DNA from: Treponema sp.
GTDB taxonomy: Bacteria > Spirochaetota > Spirochaetia > Treponematales > Treponemataceae
Assembly (NCBI GenBank): GCA_016286535.1
Contig: JAEESZ010000007.1
Location: forward strand, 62,001-126,000
Direction: 5' to 3'
Length of the DNA stretch: 64,000 nt
Positions 62,634 through 64,000 of the stretch are shown piece after piece (positions within the stretch are counted from its first letter, which is position 1; every line of letters begins with the position of its first letter). The notes under the pieces are model-generated. The model had not been told where the DNA came from and searched no databases. It saw only the letters and a list, made by a program, of their open reading frames with translations. Made by a program: the position numbers and the translations under genes.

Positions 62634-62703
62634 ATTGAGGGTTTATTACAAAACCCTCAAAACAGCGAAGTCAAGGCTTTAAGCGTGAGCGTGCCTTGAC
62701 TCG
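62634..62703 (+). repeat. two-hairpin dispersed element, copy 2 (upstream of FGE-fold gene)
   Basis: A 70-base sequence matching 38645-38713 except in one short stretch. Plus strand: hairpin 1 GAGGGTTT/AAACCCTC; hairpin 2 GTCAAGGC/GCCTTGAC, extended by CGA/TCG. It ends 16 bases before the downstream ATG, in the same orientation relative to the gene as copy 1. Confidence 0.88.
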
Positions 62704-62719
62704 ACGTATTGGTGATTAT

Positions 62720-63700
62720 ATGACTAAATGTATAAAATGCTTAAAACTTCTTCCTGACGAAGCAAATTTCTGTTTTAACTGTGGTTTTCCAGTAGGCAAA
62801 CTTGAAGTTTCCCGCTCCTGCATGGAATGCGGAAATTCCTTAAGCACTGTAGATAAATTCTGCTCAAAATGCGGAGTTCCGGTAAAGGTTGTTAAATCGG
62901 GAGAAAACACAACACAGGCCTCAGACAGTCCAAAGGCAAAAATAGAAAAATATCCTAGAATGGTCAGAATCCCGGGCGGCCAGTTCGTAATGGGAAACGG
63001 TTCCAACAACAGCCTTATAACTTTAGTCAGCTTTTATATGTCAGAAATTCCAGTAACCCAGATGCAGTATTCAATTGTGATGGGAAAAAATCCTTCCAAA
63101 CTGCTGGGCGAAGACCGGCCGGTAGAAAGCGTAAACTGGTGCGAAGCATTAATTTACTGCAACCTCTTAAGCCAGATAAAGGGCCTGACCCCCTGTTACA
63201 CAATTGGAGACTCTACAAACCTGAGTCAGTTTGAAGCCTCAAGCCCCGTATGGAAAAGAATTGCCTGTAACTTTACGGCAAACGGCTTCCGCCTTCCAAC
63301 TGAAGCGGAATGGGAATTTGCTGCACGGGAAGGAAAAACTTCAAATCACTCTTTGTATTCCGGAAGCTCAAACATAAACGAAGTTGCCTGGTATGGAGAA
63401 AACTCGGCAATATCTTCTCACACCGTTTCTACAAAAAAATCAAACTCTCTGGGCCTTTATGATATGTGCGGAAATGTTGCCGAATGGTGCTGGGACTACT
63501 ATAATCCTAACCTCCCTACCGGTTCGCAAACCAACCCTCACGGCCCTAACATCGGCGACCTTCACGTAAAAAGAGGCGGCAGCTGGCTTGACGACCCTCA
63601 GCAGTGTACTGTCTTTTACCGCAGCGGAAGTGCTCCTAACGGCAAAAGCAGCAGCCTTGGATTCAGAGTCTGCCGCAGCGAAATAAGCCAGACTATATAA
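62720..63700 (+). CDS. double zinc-ribbon/FGE-sulfatase-fold protein
   Basis: A 326-residue protein with two zinc ribbons (CIKC...CFNC, CMEC...CSKC, residues 4-60), then a formylglycine-generating-enzyme-type fold from about 90 (RIPGGQFVMGN, GFRLPTEAEWEFAAREG, GLYDMCGNVAEWCWDYY, KRGGSWLDDPQQ, GFRVCRSE). Of the two active-site cysteines of true FGE only the second (DDPQQC) is kept; the first position is Asp. It may be a non-catalytic binding domain. Start 62720 is set by the ribbon; the longer frame runs into the repeat. Confidence 0.85.
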   Translation: MTKCIKCLKLLPDEANFCFNCGFPVGKLEVSRSCMECGNSLSTVDKFCSKCGVPVKVVKSGENTTQASDSPKAKIEKYPRMVRIPGGQFVMGNGSNNSLITLVSFYMSEIPVTQMQYSIVMGKNPSKLLGEDRPVESVNWCEALIYCNLLSQIKGLTPCYTIGDSTNLSQFEASSPVWKRIACNFTANGFRLPTEAEWEFAAREGKTSNHSLYSGSSNINEVAWYGENSAISSHTVSTKKSNSLGLYDMCGNVAEWCWDYYNPNLPTGSQTNPHGPNIGDLHVKRGGSWLDDPQQCTVFYRSGSAPNGKSSSLGFRVCRSEISQTI

Positions 63701-63737
63701 AACTTGCATTTTGCATATAAAAATGAGAAAATAAATT

Positions 63738-64000
63738 ATGACTATTACAGAACAAAGAAGCAGAGATGCTATAGAACTCGTAATTTCCGGCAGATTAGAT
63801 ACAAGTACAAGTCCTGAACTGGAAAATAAACTCAAACAGATTACAGGCCAGGCCCAGACCCTTTATTTAAACATGCAGAATATTGAATATATTTCAAGTT
63901 CGGGCTTAAGGGCAGTTCTTTTAGCACATAAATTAATGCTTCCAAGCGGCGGTAAAATGATTATAAAATCGCCATCCTCTTTTTGCAGTCAGGTTCTGGC
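63738..64000 (+). CDS. STAS-domain anti-sigma factor antagonist, 3' end cut by window
   Basis: The 87 codons present encode a STAS domain (ELVISGRLDTSTSPELENKL, then ISSSGLRAVLLAHKL with the phosphorylatable Ser). Such proteins regulate anti-sigma factors or chemotaxis-like switches. The ATG at 63738 follows a plausible AGAAA site; the frame runs off the right edge. It follows the FGE-fold gene after 37 bases and may be co-transcribed. Confidence 0.85.
   Translation, partial: MTITEQRSRDAIELVISGRLDTSTSPELENKLKQITGQAQTLYLNMQNIEYISSSGLRAVLLAHKLMLPSGGKMIIKSPSSFCSQVL

Noticed and set aside
62720..63700. FGE-fold protein as the variable target of a diversity-generating retroelement
   Set aside because: No reverse transcriptase, no template repeat and no run of AAY codons at the C-terminal end were seen in the window.
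1..64000. CRISPR array, prophage, IS element or integrase
   Set aside because: No regularly spaced direct repeats, transposase, integrase or phage structural genes were found on either strand.

Overview
The window looks like part of the chromosome of a gut- or rumen-type spirochaete close to Treponema. The evidence is the low-GC, densely packed gene set; the order tRNA-Thr, rpmG, tRNA-Trp, secE, nusG, rplKAJL, rpoBC; many lipoproteins with loose spirochaetal lipoboxes; an HPr and HPr kinase pair without sugar-PTS genes; and a large set of polysaccharide-degrading lipoproteins with Lpl-type ABC sugar uptake genes. No rRNA, insertion sequence, prophage or CRISPR array is visible, and no gene-free stretch exceeds about 230 bases.

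Region 1 (1-9.9 kb, minus strand) is the ribosomal protein and RNA polymerase operon, driven by a near-consensus promoter at 9833-9861; rpoC runs off the left edge. Region 2 (10-23.4 kb) is housekeeping and regulation: serine acetyltransferase, a structured intergenic region, radA, an Hsp20 chaperone behind a textbook sigma-54 promoter, pgsA, a cytidylate-kinase-like gene, a Nudix hydrolase, a lipoprotein and LysM pair, a PC4-like protein, the cluster hprK-ptsH-lexA-holA, and hpf next to rpoN, the sigma factor that would read the hsp20 promoter.

Region 3 (23.4-32.1 kb, minus strand) is a six-gene glucan locus: a solute-binding protein, a CBM9-like lipoprotein, a glycosidase apparently fused to an outer-membrane beta-barrel, a GH16 endo-beta-glucanase lipoprotein and two carbohydrate-binding-like lipoproteins. 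Region 4 (32.2-46.6 kb) holds an orphan beta-class DNA methyltransferase coupled to metY, two abundant-looking secreted proteins, a free-standing AICAR formyltransferase, an Lpl-type sugar ABC system (two permeases, binding protein, YesL-like protein), a serine hydrolase, an archaeal-type IMP cyclohydrolase that completes purine synthesis, and a glycerolipid acyltransferase. Region 5 (46.7-51.5 kb) has a GH10 xylanase and a GH31 alpha-glycosidase meeting tail to tail, plus an Fn3-like lipoprotein.

Region 6 (51.5-64 kb) has an RlmL-like RNA methyltransferase and a TetR regulator; a four-gene secreted-protein operon containing a LolA-like/YidD fusion, which is the most unusual system here; an SLBB polysaccharide-export protein; a YhhQ-type transporter with an SDR; a MATE exporter; an unknown 128-residue protein; a zinc-ribbon/FGE-fold protein; and the start of a STAS-domain protein.

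The points most worth follow-up are the LolA-YidD module, the glycosidase/beta-barrel fusion, a permease with a duplicated N-terminal membrane module, and a 70-base two-hairpin element placed in the same orientation just upstream of two unrelated start codons.
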